A DNA stretch of 8,229 nt from Omnitrophica WOR_2 bacterium RIFCSPHIGHO2_02_FULL_52_10 (GTDB lineage: Bacteria; Omnitrophota; Gorgyraeia; Zapsychrales; Zapsychraceae): contig MHGR01000116.1 in NCBI GenBank assembly GCA_001805655.1, positions 901-9,129 of the forward strand, given 5' to 3'. The notes under the pieces are model-generated. The model ran no database searches and was not told the DNA's origin. It saw nothing but the letters and a program-made list of their open reading frames with translations. Positions within the stretch are counted from its first letter, which is position 1, and each line of letters starts with the position of its first letter. A program made the translations under genes and the position numbers. Shown here one piece after another: positions 1 to 5,899 of the stretch.

Positions 1-1205
1 CCGCCGGCCGGGCTCACGGCCCCGCCGATGGTGACGGACCCGATTGAGCCATTGCGCAGTTTTACCAACCCAGCACGTTCATAAAAGGAGGCGATGCGAG
101 ATTCCAGGTACGCCGGAAACGCCTCTTCGCCGGGGATTTCTTCAAGGCGTCCGGACATCTCCCGCATGGCCTGCGCCCAGCGCGAGGTGGAATCCGCCAG
201 CAGCAAGACATTCAACCCCATCTGGCGGTAGTATTCGGCTAACGTAACGCCGGTATAAACGCTGGATTCCCTGGCGGCGACCGGCATCGAGCTGGTATTG
301 CAAATGATGACCGTCCTCTCCATCAGCGACCGGTTGGTCCGCGGATCAATCAGTCCCGGAAATTCCTCCAGGATTTCGACCCCCTCCCCGGCGCGCTCAC
401 CGCAGGCCGTGATGATCACCACATCCACCTCCGCATGCCGGCTGATCAAATGCTGCAAAACGGTCTTCCCGGCGCCGAACGGCCCGGGCGTGCAGAATGT
501 TCCGCCGACGGCAACGGGGACCAGCGTATCGATAATCCGTAATTTGGTGACCAAGGGTTTGGTGGGTTTTAATTTATGCGCATAGGCCGTGATCGGCACC
601 TTGACCGGCCAGGTCTGCTTCATCGTTACCGCAACGACCTTTCCGGATTCGTCTTTGACCTTCGCGATGGTATCCTTGATCGTGTAAAGGCCCTTGCCGG
701 CAATCTCGCAGACTTCCCATTCGCCCTGAAGCGCAAACGGGACCATGATCCAGTGCTTGAACATGTTTTCGGGGACCGTCCCTAATGGATCGCCTTTGCG
801 CACTTTATCCCCGAGGGTGACGCCGGGCGTGAACTCCCACGTCGTTTCGGCAACCAAAGGTTCAAGGTAGGCCCCGCGCTTTAAAAAGAAGCCGTGCCGC
901 TCGGCTAACTGCGGCAGGGGATTCTGTAATCCATCGAAAATCTGTCCGAGCAGCCCCGGCCCGAGGTCCACGCTTAAAAGCTCGCCGGAGAATTCCACCC
1001 GGTCGCCGACCTTAATGCCCAGCGTGTCCTCAAAGACCTGCAGGTCCGCCCGGTCGCCTTTGACGCGGATGACCTCGGATTTCAGCCGGTCTTCCCCGAC
1101 GATAACATACGCGACCTCGTTCTGCATGACCTTTTGCTCAAATGTGACGGCAACCATGTTGCCGTTGACTCCCATGACCCTGCCCTGCCGTACTTCTGAA
1201 TGCAC
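1..1205 (-). CDS. atpA: V-type ATP synthase catalytic subunit A, N-terminal 401 residues (runs off window)
   Basis: Catalytic nucleotide-binding subunit of the cytoplasmic V1/A1 head, which couples ATP hydrolysis or synthesis to ion movement through the membrane ring. The start is GTG at 1205, chosen because AGGAGA lies 5 nt upstream and the protein aligns from its beginning (HSEVRQGRVMGVNGNMV). Visible in order: N-terminal beta-barrel (about 1-70); the subunit-A-specific insert (about 110-200); P-loop GPFGAGKT at 241-248; ACGERAGEG at 267-275; NTSSMPVAARESS at 303-315; LLADSTSRWAQA at 335-346; GRLEEIPGEEAFPAYLESR at 352-370; and the SIGSVTIGGAVSPAGG region where the window ends. The loop after CGER reads AGEG instead of the usual GNE, as I recall for Chlamydia/spirochaete-type enzymes. 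About one third of a family-length protein (near 590 residues) is missing only because of the window edge. It follows the DUF2764 gene by 11 nt. Identification is secure. Confidence 0.97.
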   Translation of the reverse strand, partial: MHSEVRQGRVMGVNGNMVAVTFEQKVMQNEVAYVIVGEDRLKSEVIRVKGDRADLQVFEDTLGIKVGDRVEFSGELLSVDLGPGLLGQIFDGLQNPLPQLAERHGFFLKRGAYLEPLVAETTWEFTPGVTLGDKVRKGDPLGTVPENMFKHWIMVPFALQGEWEVCEIAGKGLYTIKDTIAKVKDESGKVVAVTMKQTWPVKVPITAYAHKLKPTKPLVTKLRIIDTLVPVAVGGTFCTPGPFGAGKTVLQHLISRHAEVDVVIITACGERAGEGVEILEEFPGLIDPRTNRSLMERTVIICNTSSMPVAARESSVYTGVTLAEYYRQMGLNVLLLADSTSRWAQAMREMSGRLEEIPGEEAFPAYLESRIASFYERAGLVKLRNGSIGSVTIGGAVSPAG

Positions 1206-1216
1206 AGCGCTCTCCT
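1206..1216 (-). promoter_or_regulatory. Ribosome binding site of atpA that fixes a GTG start
   Basis: On the minus strand AGGAGA (1216-1211) lies 5 nt before GTG at 1205. It directly follows the TAA stop of the upstream DUF2764 gene (1219-1217). It favours the GTG over the first downstream ATG (codon 11). Confidence 0.75.
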
Positions 1217-1783
1217 TTATTTCAGACGGGATTCCAGAATGCAGCTTTCCGGAAACTCTATCATCCTGATTTCATCAAAACTGCTCCTCCCCTGAGGAGA
1301 ATGATACTGCCGGTGCCGCTCAAGGATCTTGAGCTTAAGCCCGTACACGAAAATATACACCGTATCGTAATAGTGCCCGCTGACCAGTTCATCCAAAAAT
1401 TGCCAGACGGTCTGGTCCAACAATGTTTCCGCGCTCATGAGATTAGAAGATTTTGACGCTTGATGGATGACATCCTTCAAACTCGGGTCACTGTCCCAGT
1501 CGCCGCGGACATGCTTCGCGGGGTCCTTACCCAGCCGCTGCGCGCGGAATAAGGCCATTTCATTGCGGAAATTCCTGTCAAACCGGAGCCAGGCGTCCGC
1601 CGCCGCATTGCCCGTTGCCCCCGTACCGCCCTCCCCTTCCAACAGGCGCCTGACCAGGGCATAGTCGTTTTCCTCCAGCAACCTTTGGCAATCCGACAGA
1701 TAATCCTCCATGGAAAGCGGAACCTTCCCGCCCCACAAGAGCATCGGCAGGCTTGCCGCAAAATAATAATAGGCACGGTTCAT
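1217..1783 (-). CDS. DUF2764 family protein of the V-ATPase operon
   Basis: A protein of 188 residues from the ATG at 1783, or 193 residues from an ATG at 1798 that overlaps atpE by 11 nt. I prefer 1783 because the family begins close to the YYYFAASLP motif and this ATG sits 4 nt after the atpE stop. Neither start has a clear Shine-Dalgarno sequence, so translation is probably coupled to atpE. The sequence is soluble-looking and mostly helical, with no signal peptide or membrane segment. Visible are YYYFAASLPMLLWGGKVPLS at the N-terminus, a charged middle, and WQFLDELVSGHYYD near the C-terminus. No catalytic motif is seen. Genes of this family lie between atpE and atpA in Chlamydia- and spirochaete-type V-ATPase operons. 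A structural or assembly role in the V1 stalk is inferred from position only. Confidence 0.85.
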   Translation of the reverse strand: MNRAYYYFAASLPMLLWGGKVPLSMEDYLSDCQRLLEENDYALVRRLLEGEGGTGATGNAAADAWLRFDRNFRNEMALFRAQRLGKDPAKHVRGDWDSDPSLKDVIHQASKSSNLMSAETLLDQTVWQFLDELVSGHYYDTVYIFVYGLKLKILERHRQYHSPQGRSSFDEIRMIEFPESCILESRLK

Positions 1784-1787
1784 GCGG

Positions 1788-2399
1788 TTAGGAGGCATCC
1801 TGAATCAGCGCGGCCAGCTGCGCGTTCAGGTAAGTGCTTAAGTATTCCGCCAAGCCGGCGTCGCTGAAATCAAAATAGGATTTCCCCTCGTCAAAGCTGA
1901 TGGTGAACCCCTTCGCGGAATCATCCCTGGGCTGAAGCTTGATTGAATTCTTAACCTGCTTTTGAAGCTTCGCCATAAAGCCTTCGTTAAGCCGTGTGAG
2001 GTCTTTGGGATTTAGGGAAACAAGGATGTCCCCTTCGGCCAACTTTGCGTCTACGGATTTTTGAATCACCTCACCGAGAATACCGGCCAGATGGTCCGGG
2101 GACAAAGCGTCGCCGACCTGGGCGGAAACGACTTTCCCGAGCACGCCTTCGATTTCCCTGCGCAGGGCGAGCAGCGTGTCGCGGGCGGCCTGCTTAAGCG
2201 TTATTTGCGCGGACTCCTGAATCCTCTTGGCTTGCGTGTTGGCGTCGGCGATGATTTGCCTGGCCCGGCTGTTGGCGTCCGCGATGACCTTCTGCGCATC
2301 GGTCTGGGCCTTCGTTTCGATTTCCTTGGCCTTTTCATCGGCGGCCCGGACGCCCTCGGTTTTAATCTTTTCAATAAGTTCCTGAACTTGCTGGGACAT
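1788..2399 (-). CDS. atpE: V-type ATP synthase subunit E (peripheral stalk)
   Basis: Subunit E pairs with a G/H-type subunit to form the peripheral stalk that holds the catalytic head against the membrane motor. The protein is 203 residues. The first half (about 1-85) is an uninterrupted Ala/Lys/Glu/Gln-rich helix with heptad character (for example EKAKEIETKAQTDAQKVIAD), as expected for the stalk coiled coil. The second half is a globular E-type domain with GDILVSLNPKDLTRL and a C-terminal FTISFDEGKSYFDFSD...YLSTYLNAQL segment that would contact the head. The start ATG at 2399 has GGGAGA 6 nt upstream. The gene begins 47 nt after the end of a terminator, so it appears to be the first gene of the ATPase operon. 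It is followed by DUF2764 and atpA. The family is clear from architecture and neighbours; sequence identity within this family is generally low. Confidence 0.92.
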   Translation of the reverse strand: MSQQVQELIEKIKTEGVRAADEKAKEIETKAQTDAQKVIADANSRARQIIADANTQAKRIQESAQITLKQAARDTLLALRREIEGVLGKVVSAQVGDALSPDHLAGILGEVIQKSVDAKLAEGDILVSLNPKDLTRLNEGFMAKLQKQVKNSIKLQPRDDSAKGFTISFDEGKSYFDFSDAGLAEYLSTYLNAQLAALIQDAS

Positions 2400-2446
2400 A
2401 TTCTGTCTCCCGAATAAGATATGCTTGAAAATGAATTTAAAAGAAT

Positions 2447-2500
2447 AAAAAATCCTGGTATTCCGCCGAAAATCATAGGGCGCTTCGGATTAAGAATACC
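2447..2500 (-). terminator. Intrinsic terminator at the end of the pyr cluster
   Basis: On the minus strand, 22 nt after the pyrF stop, the arms GGTATTC (2500-2494) and GAATACC (2463-2457) enclose an inner CCGAA/TTCGG stem (2488-2484 with 2470-2466). The outer stem extends one more pair (2501 with 2456). It is followed by AGGA and then a run of six T (2452-2447). Stem plus U-tract fits a Rho-independent terminator separating pyrF from atpE. The internal loop makes it somewhat less compact than the classical form. Confidence 0.7.
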
Positions 2501-2522
2501 AAATGCCGGATCGGTGCAAAGA

Positions 2523-3236
2523 TTATGTCTGGTTGATTATGCTTAAAATGCGTTTTGTTACATCAGAGGGATTGTCTGCCTTGATTATAGGACGGCCGAC
2601 AACGAGAAAATCGCTGCCGCTGGCGACCGCTTCCTGCGGTGTTGCCGCTCTCTTTTGATCTTCCGCCTGAGAACCTTCAGGCCGTATCCCCGGGGTAACA
2701 ATCACAAAGTCATCACCAAACTTGTCCCGGATGGCGGCGGCCTCCTGGCAGGAAGCGACTACGCCATTGAGCCCGGATTCCTTTGCCAAACGGGCTTTTT
2801 CCAAAACAAGTTGGAGTATGTTATCCCTTTTTCCCTCGCTTGTCAAGACCGTAATTCCGACGAGCAACGGTTTCATAACTCCAATGTTTTGAGCTGTTTT
2901 TGTAGCGGCCATAACCGCCTGCCGCAGCATTTCCCCTCCTCCCGAGACATGTAATGTGCACATAAAGATACCCCGGCCGCCCTCCTCCAATCGGACTGCG
3001 GCGCTCACCGCCTGGGCGACCGTGTTGGGAATATCGTGGAATTTGAGGTCCAAAAAAACCTTCTTCCCGGCCTTAAGCAAATAGCGGACGACCGCCGGAC
3101 CGCAGGCCGTGAACAGCTGGCTGCCGACCTTGTAGATGCCGACATCCTCTTTCAACCGGCCGACAAGCGCTTGGGCCTCTTCCAGGGTGTCAACATCCAG
3201 AGCGACGATCAATTGGGGGGTATGTTTTTTTGCCAT
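2523..3236 (-). CDS. pyrF: Orotidine 5'-phosphate decarboxylase
   Basis: Cytoplasmic TIM-barrel enzyme for the last step of UMP synthesis, OMP to UMP plus CO2. At 237 residues it has normal bacterial length. Visible are IVALDVDT at 10-17 (substrate Asp14), YKVGSQLF at 35-42 (Lys36), and the signature FLDLKFHDIPNTV at 61-73, giving the catalytic Asp63-x-Lys65-x-x-Asp68. Further on, VTPGIRPEGSQAEDQKRAAT is followed by VVGRPI, the phosphate-binding end of the barrel. The catalytic set Lys36, Asp63, Lys65 and Asp68 is complete. The ATG at 3236 lies 9 nt after the pyrD stop. The bases just before it (CTTTCCTCC) are not a Shine-Dalgarno sequence, so translation is probably coupled to pyrD. It is the last pyr gene, followed by a terminator. 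Confidence 0.97.
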   Translation of the reverse strand: MAKKHTPQLIVALDVDTLEEAQALVGRLKEDVGIYKVGSQLFTACGPAVVRYLLKAGKKVFLDLKFHDIPNTVAQAVSAAVRLEEGGRGIFMCTLHVSGGGEMLRQAVMAATKTAQNIGVMKPLLVGITVLTSEGKRDNILQLVLEKARLAKESGLNGVVASCQEAAAIRDKFGDDFVIVTPGIRPEGSQAEDQKRAATPQEAVASGSDFLVVGRPIIKADNPSDVTKRILSIINQT

Positions 3237-3245
3237 GGAGGAAAG

Positions 3246-4151
3246 CTAATTCCGTAAGCTTCCGATTATTTCCTTAATGTCTTTTATTTTATTTTTCCGC
3301 ATATACGCCTTGATCCCCTCCAAAACGTCCAGCGGCGCGCGGGGATTAATAAAATTCGCCGTCCCGACCGCCACCATCGTCGCGCCGGCGATCAAAAACT
3401 GCAGGGCATCCTCAGCGGCCATGATCCCCCCCATCGCTATGATGGGAATTTTGATCTTTTTTGCCGCCGCATAAACCATGTGCACCGCCATGGGGCGGAT
3501 GGCCGGGCCGCTTAGCCCCCCCGTAACGTTCCCGAGGACGGACGCGCGCTTCTTGACATCAATGACCATTGCGGAAAACGTGTTGACTAAGCTTACGCCG
3601 TCGGCGCCGGCCTCTTCCGCGGCCTTGGCAATCTCGGTAATGTCGGTCACATTCGGCGCCAGCTTGGCAATCACGGGGTAGCGGGAAATCTTTTTCACCG
3701 CTTTGACAACGCGGTGGGTCGCCAGGGGATCCTGCGCCACCAGGACGGCCTTCCCCAGATTCGGGCACGACAGGTTTAATTCTAACGCGCTGACTCCGCC
3801 GGCCGCGTTAAATTTCTCCGTCAATAGTTCAAACTCATTGTCCGTGTGCCCCAGAATGCTGATGATCAAAGGTATACCTATTTTCTTTAAAGCCGGCAAC
3901 TTAGTCCTTATAAAACCGTCCGCGCCCGGATTCTCGATCCCGATGGCGTTAAGCATGCCGGAGGGCGTTTCCACAATCCTCGGCGGGGGATTGCCCTCCC
4001 GCGCTTTGAGGGTAACCGTCTTCGGTGTCAGGGCGCCCAATTGCTTGACTTCCTCAAGGTCATAATATTTCTCGGTATGCCCAAATGTCCCCGAGGCCAC
4101 GGTGACCGGGTTTTTAAATGTCGCGCTCCCGATTGTAACGGATATATTCAT
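3246..4151 (-). CDS. pyrD: Dihydroorotate dehydrogenase, class 1B catalytic subunit
   Basis: FMN-dependent oxidation of dihydroorotate to orotate. Class 1B enzymes work as a PyrD2-PyrK2 complex that passes electrons to NAD+. The protein is 301 residues, typical of the class. Motifs: ASGTFG at 19-24, TPKTVT at 42-47 (Lys44), NAIGIENPG at 68-76, NLSCPN at 126-131 with Cys129 as the class 1 catalytic base, Lys163 in IAKLAPNVTD, VNTFSAM at 189-195, GGLSGPAI at 211-218, MGGI at 240-243, and VGTANF at 262-267 for FMN phosphate. No N-terminal membrane helix is present, which excludes class 2. The adjacent pyrK supports class 1B. The ATG at 4151 sits inside a 17-nt palindrome with no visible Shine-Dalgarno sequence, but no better start exists and the protein begins where the family does. 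Confidence 0.97.
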   Translation of the reverse strand: MNISVTIGSATFKNPVTVASGTFGHTEKYYDLEEVKQLGALTPKTVTLKAREGNPPPRIVETPSGMLNAIGIENPGADGFIRTKLPALKKIGIPLIISILGHTDNEFELLTEKFNAAGGVSALELNLSCPNLGKAVLVAQDPLATHRVVKAVKKISRYPVIAKLAPNVTDITEIAKAAEEAGADGVSLVNTFSAMVIDVKKRASVLGNVTGGLSGPAIRPMAVHMVYAAAKKIKIPIIAMGGIMAAEDALQFLIAGATMVAVGTANFINPRAPLDVLEGIKAYMRKNKIKDIKEIIGSLRN

Positions 4152-4160
4152 AATGAATAT
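4144..4160. repeat. 17-nt palindrome spanning the pyrD start codon
   Basis: ATATTCAT and ATGAATAT flank a single central base, giving perfect 8-bp arms with the pyrD ATG (4151-4149) inside. It could be a small operator or chance in AT-rich sequence; as an RNA hairpin the 1-nt loop would require opening some pairs. Only the symmetry is certain. Confidence 0.5.
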
Positions 4161-4166
4161 GGGTCG

Positions 4167-4248
4167 CGTAGGGGTGACCCGACTCGCCTCTGCGAAGCCT
4201 ATCTTCGATAGACTTCGCTACGGCGGAGCAGGGTGGGTCGCCCCTACG
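4167..4248. repeat. 82-bp imperfect palindromic element between pyrK and pyrD
   Basis: The outer arms GTAGGGGTGACCC (4168-4180) and GGGTCGCCCCTAC (4235-4247) pair with one G-T type mismatch and extend one more pair (4167 with 4248). The inner arms GCGAAGCCTATC (4192-4203) and GATAGACTTCGC (4207-4218) pair with one mismatch around a TTC loop. The sequences between them (4181-4191 and 4219-4234) are also partly complementary. The whole gap between the pyrK stop and the pyrD start therefore folds into one long hairpin. It has no T-tract and no coding potential. It resembles dispersed palindromic elements (REP-like or MITE-like), but only one copy is in this window. Confidence 0.75.
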
Positions 4249-4249
4249 G

Positions 4250-5044
4250 TTAATGATTAAAAATCACTTCGTGTAAATCAAACACCGGGCCGTCGCAGCA
4301 GACTGTTTTGTAGCCCTTTGTCGTTTTGATCGAACACCCCAGGCACGCCCCCAAGGCACAGGCCATGACCTCCTCGCATGCCGCTTCCCCGTGAAGCCCG
4401 TGCTTTTTTGCAAACGCCTGGACGGAAGCCATCATGGGCGCGGGGCCGCAAGTGTAGAGGAATGTCGTTTTGCGGTCGGCATGAATCTTGGGAAACAGTT
4501 CGGAAACGCGGCCTTTCGTCCCTACGCTGCCGTCATCCGTGGCGACATGCACCTGACAGCCATTCTCCTTGAATTCCTTCATCGGATAGACATGCCCGCG
4601 GGTACGGCCGCCGTAAAGAAGAATTAATTCTGCCCCACGGAGCGCCGTTGCGCGCTCACGACACAGGACGTCCGATAACATAAGAAACGGGGCGATGCCG
4701 ATGCCGCCGGCGACCATCACGACCTGTTTCGTCCCTTTTGGAGGAAACGTAAACGGCGTTCCCAGAGGCCCCAGCACGTCAATGTCATCGCCCTTCGCCA
4801 TATGAGACATAATCTTTGTCCCCGGCCCCACGACTTCATAAAACACCTCGACATGCTTTTTCGCGCGGTAGACGCTGAACGGGCGGCGGAAGAACGGCTC
4901 GAAGCCGTCTTTTGTGCGGATGTGAATGAACTGCCCCGGGAGGACTTTTTTGGCGATCGGCTGGGCATCAATGCATAAGCGGTAAAACTTCGGGCAGAGT
5001 TTTTCGTTCGAGGCGACCTTGTAGATACCTTGAATTTTCCTCAT
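4250..5044 (-). CDS. pyrK: Dihydroorotate dehydrogenase electron transfer subunit
   Basis: FAD and [2Fe-2S] subunit that carries electrons from the PyrD FMN to NAD+. It belongs to the ferredoxin-NADP reductase fold. From the ATG at 5044 the protein has 264 residues (family usually 250-270). An in-frame TTG at 5065 would add 7 residues. Neither start has a strong ribosome site; the ATG is preferred because MRKIQGIYKV matches the family start. Numbered from the TTG: RRPFSVYRA at 60-68 (FAD), a GGIGIAPF loop at 120-127 (nucleotide), YTCGPAPMM at 204-212, and the cluster ligands Cys236, Cys241, Cys244 and Cys256 or Cys257 in CEEVMACALGACLGC...TVCCDGPVF. The doubled cysteine before DGPVF leaves the fourth ligand uncertain. 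It lies 98 nt upstream of its partner pyrD. Confidence 0.95.
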   Translation of the reverse strand: MRKIQGIYKVASNEKLCPKFYRLCIDAQPIAKKVLPGQFIHIRTKDGFEPFFRRPFSVYRAKKHVEVFYEVVGPGTKIMSHMAKGDDIDVLGPLGTPFTFPPKGTKQVVMVAGGIGIAPFLMLSDVLCRERATALRGAELILLYGGRTRGHVYPMKEFKENGCQVHVATDDGSVGTKGRVSELFPKIHADRKTTFLYTCGPAPMMASVQAFAKKHGLHGEAACEEVMACALGACLGCSIKTTKGYKTVCCDGPVFDLHEVIFNH

Positions 5045-5064
5045 GGATTGGTCTATTTCTGACA

Positions 5065-5118
5065 AGAAAACTCTTCACTTCGTCGTTTCTTCTTTGCTGC
5101 ACAGGAAAGGAGTTTTCT
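5065..5118. repeat. Inverted repeat in the pyrK leader reaching the TTG codon
   Basis: AGAAAACTC (5065-5073) and GAGTTTTCT (5110-5118) are perfect 9-bp arms with a 36-nt loop. On the transcript the hairpin would cover the bases immediately before the possible TTG start of pyrK. A regulatory role is speculative. Confidence 0.4.
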
Positions 5119-5121
5119 AGT

Positions 5122-5203
5122 CCCAGTTTTCCTTCAAAATAATTCTAGATGAAGCTGGGGCAACCCCAACTTTCCTTTATAAAATATTCAGAGGAAGTTG
5201 GGG
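5122..5203. repeat. Two tandem diverged hairpin units (39 bp, 43-bp period) upstream of pyrK
   Basis: Unit A (5122-5160) and unit B (5165-5203) have the same length and match at about 28 of 39 positions without gaps. Both start CCCA and end TGGGG. Each is itself an inverted repeat. Unit B, extended to 5160-5207, has perfect 13-bp arms GCAACCCCAACTT/AAGTTGGGGTTGC around a 22-nt loop region. Unit A has CCCAG/CTGGG plus CTTC/GAAG with a 5-nt bulge. No T-tract follows on either strand, so they are not standard terminators. Together with the 5065-5118 repeat they fill the 156-nt gap between the methyltransferase stop and pyrK. Confidence 0.7.
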
Positions 5204-5221
5204 TTGCAGCATCCTCATGTT

Positions 5222-5899
5222 TTACTTTCCTCTGCTGTAGAAAATCCAGAAGACAACGGCAAAGGTGACGCCCGCTGTCAGAAACACCGTCAGCGTCTGG
5301 CTGAGAAGCGTCTGTTCAAAAACAAGCTTCTCCTGGAAAGTTTCCAGGACGACGGCCAAAATCGGCCAGCCGTACAATCCTCTTTGTTCATGCGTGCTGA
5401 ACGCTTCCCTTAAATTAACGACTTTCCTGAGCCGCGCTTTCGGTAAATGCCGCAGGGAGGGAAAGATCCTTTGAACCCGCTTACAATACAGGATATATTT
5501 TTCCCCTGCCAACTTTGACAGATACTTCTCCTCATCAACGATCTGTTTATCAAAGCGCACATAAAAGATTACGGCAAAAAGCGGTAAACTCCACCATGGC
5601 CAAACCATGAAAATAAAGCCGGCCCCCATCAGAAAACTTCCCAGGTACATCGGGTTGCGGACAAGCGCGTAAGGACCGGTGGTGACGAGCTGCTCCCCTT
5701 CCCGGGAGTGAAACTTTTTATGCCCGCGCGCGGACATGCGCAGCATGATGCCTGATAAAAGCACCATCATGCCGATAAAATCCAGGCCGTCATCCAGAAC
5801 CGGACTGCGGGGATAAAAATTACGGAAGGCGAAAAGAAACCCCGTCATGATGATGATAAAAGAGAGCAGGGCGCTATCGATTTTAATCCGCTTTTTCAT
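5222..5899 (-). CDS. Isoprenylcysteine/phospholipid methyltransferase-like membrane protein
   Basis: Putative S-adenosylmethionine-dependent methyltransferase embedded in the membrane, of the ICMT/PEMT-like superfamily. The 225 residues show hydrophobic segments at about 8-27, 39-57 and 85-116. The conserved core is GEQLVTTGPYALVRNPMYLG (68-87) followed by the EEKYLSKLAGEKYILYCKRVQRIFPSL region (123-149), where Glu and the Tyr/Arg/Pro pattern bind cofactor and substrate in the family. After residue 150 there is an extra approximately 75-residue tail with a basic stretch (RHLPKARLRK), GLYGWPILAVV and a last membrane helix at about 201-221. Simple bacterial members usually end soon after the core. 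The substrate cannot be predicted; bacteria lack prenylated CaaX proteins, so a lipid is more likely. The ATG at 5899 overlaps the LOG-like gene by 17 nt and has AAGGAGG upstream, so the two are co-translated. Confidence 0.85.
   Translation of the reverse strand: MKKRIKIDSALLSFIIIMTGFLFAFRNFYPRSPVLDDGLDFIGMMVLLSGIMLRMSARGHKKFHSREGEQLVTTGPYALVRNPMYLGSFLMGAGFIFMVWPWWSLPLFAVIFYVRFDKQIVDEEKYLSKLAGEKYILYCKRVQRIFPSLRHLPKARLRKVVNLREAFSTHEQRGLYGWPILAVVLETFQEKLVFEQTLLSQTLTVFLTAGVTFAVVFWIFYSRGK

Noticed and set aside
2061..2417. 118-codon plus-strand open frame opposite atpE
   Set aside because: It is the mirror of a low-complexity coiled-coil gene; the repeated LGL/DDL pattern follows from the opposite-strand codons.
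4151..4256. TAATGA at 4151-4156 and 4251-4256 as target-site duplication of the 82-bp palindrome
   Set aside because: The copies are not flush with the palindrome ends (about 11 nt and 3 nt away), and a 6-nt AT-rich match is easily random.
5122..5203. Short CRISPR-like repeat pair
   Set aside because: There are only two diverged copies with a 4-nt gap between them; no spacers and no cas genes.
5160..5207. Rho-independent terminator after the methyltransferase gene
   Set aside because: The stem is strong, but the sequence following it is GC-rich on the minus strand (CCCAGCTTC), with no T-run on either strand.
5066..5221. PyrR-type attenuator in the pyrK leader
   Set aside because: I found no sequence resembling the PyrR-binding loop and no terminator U-tract.
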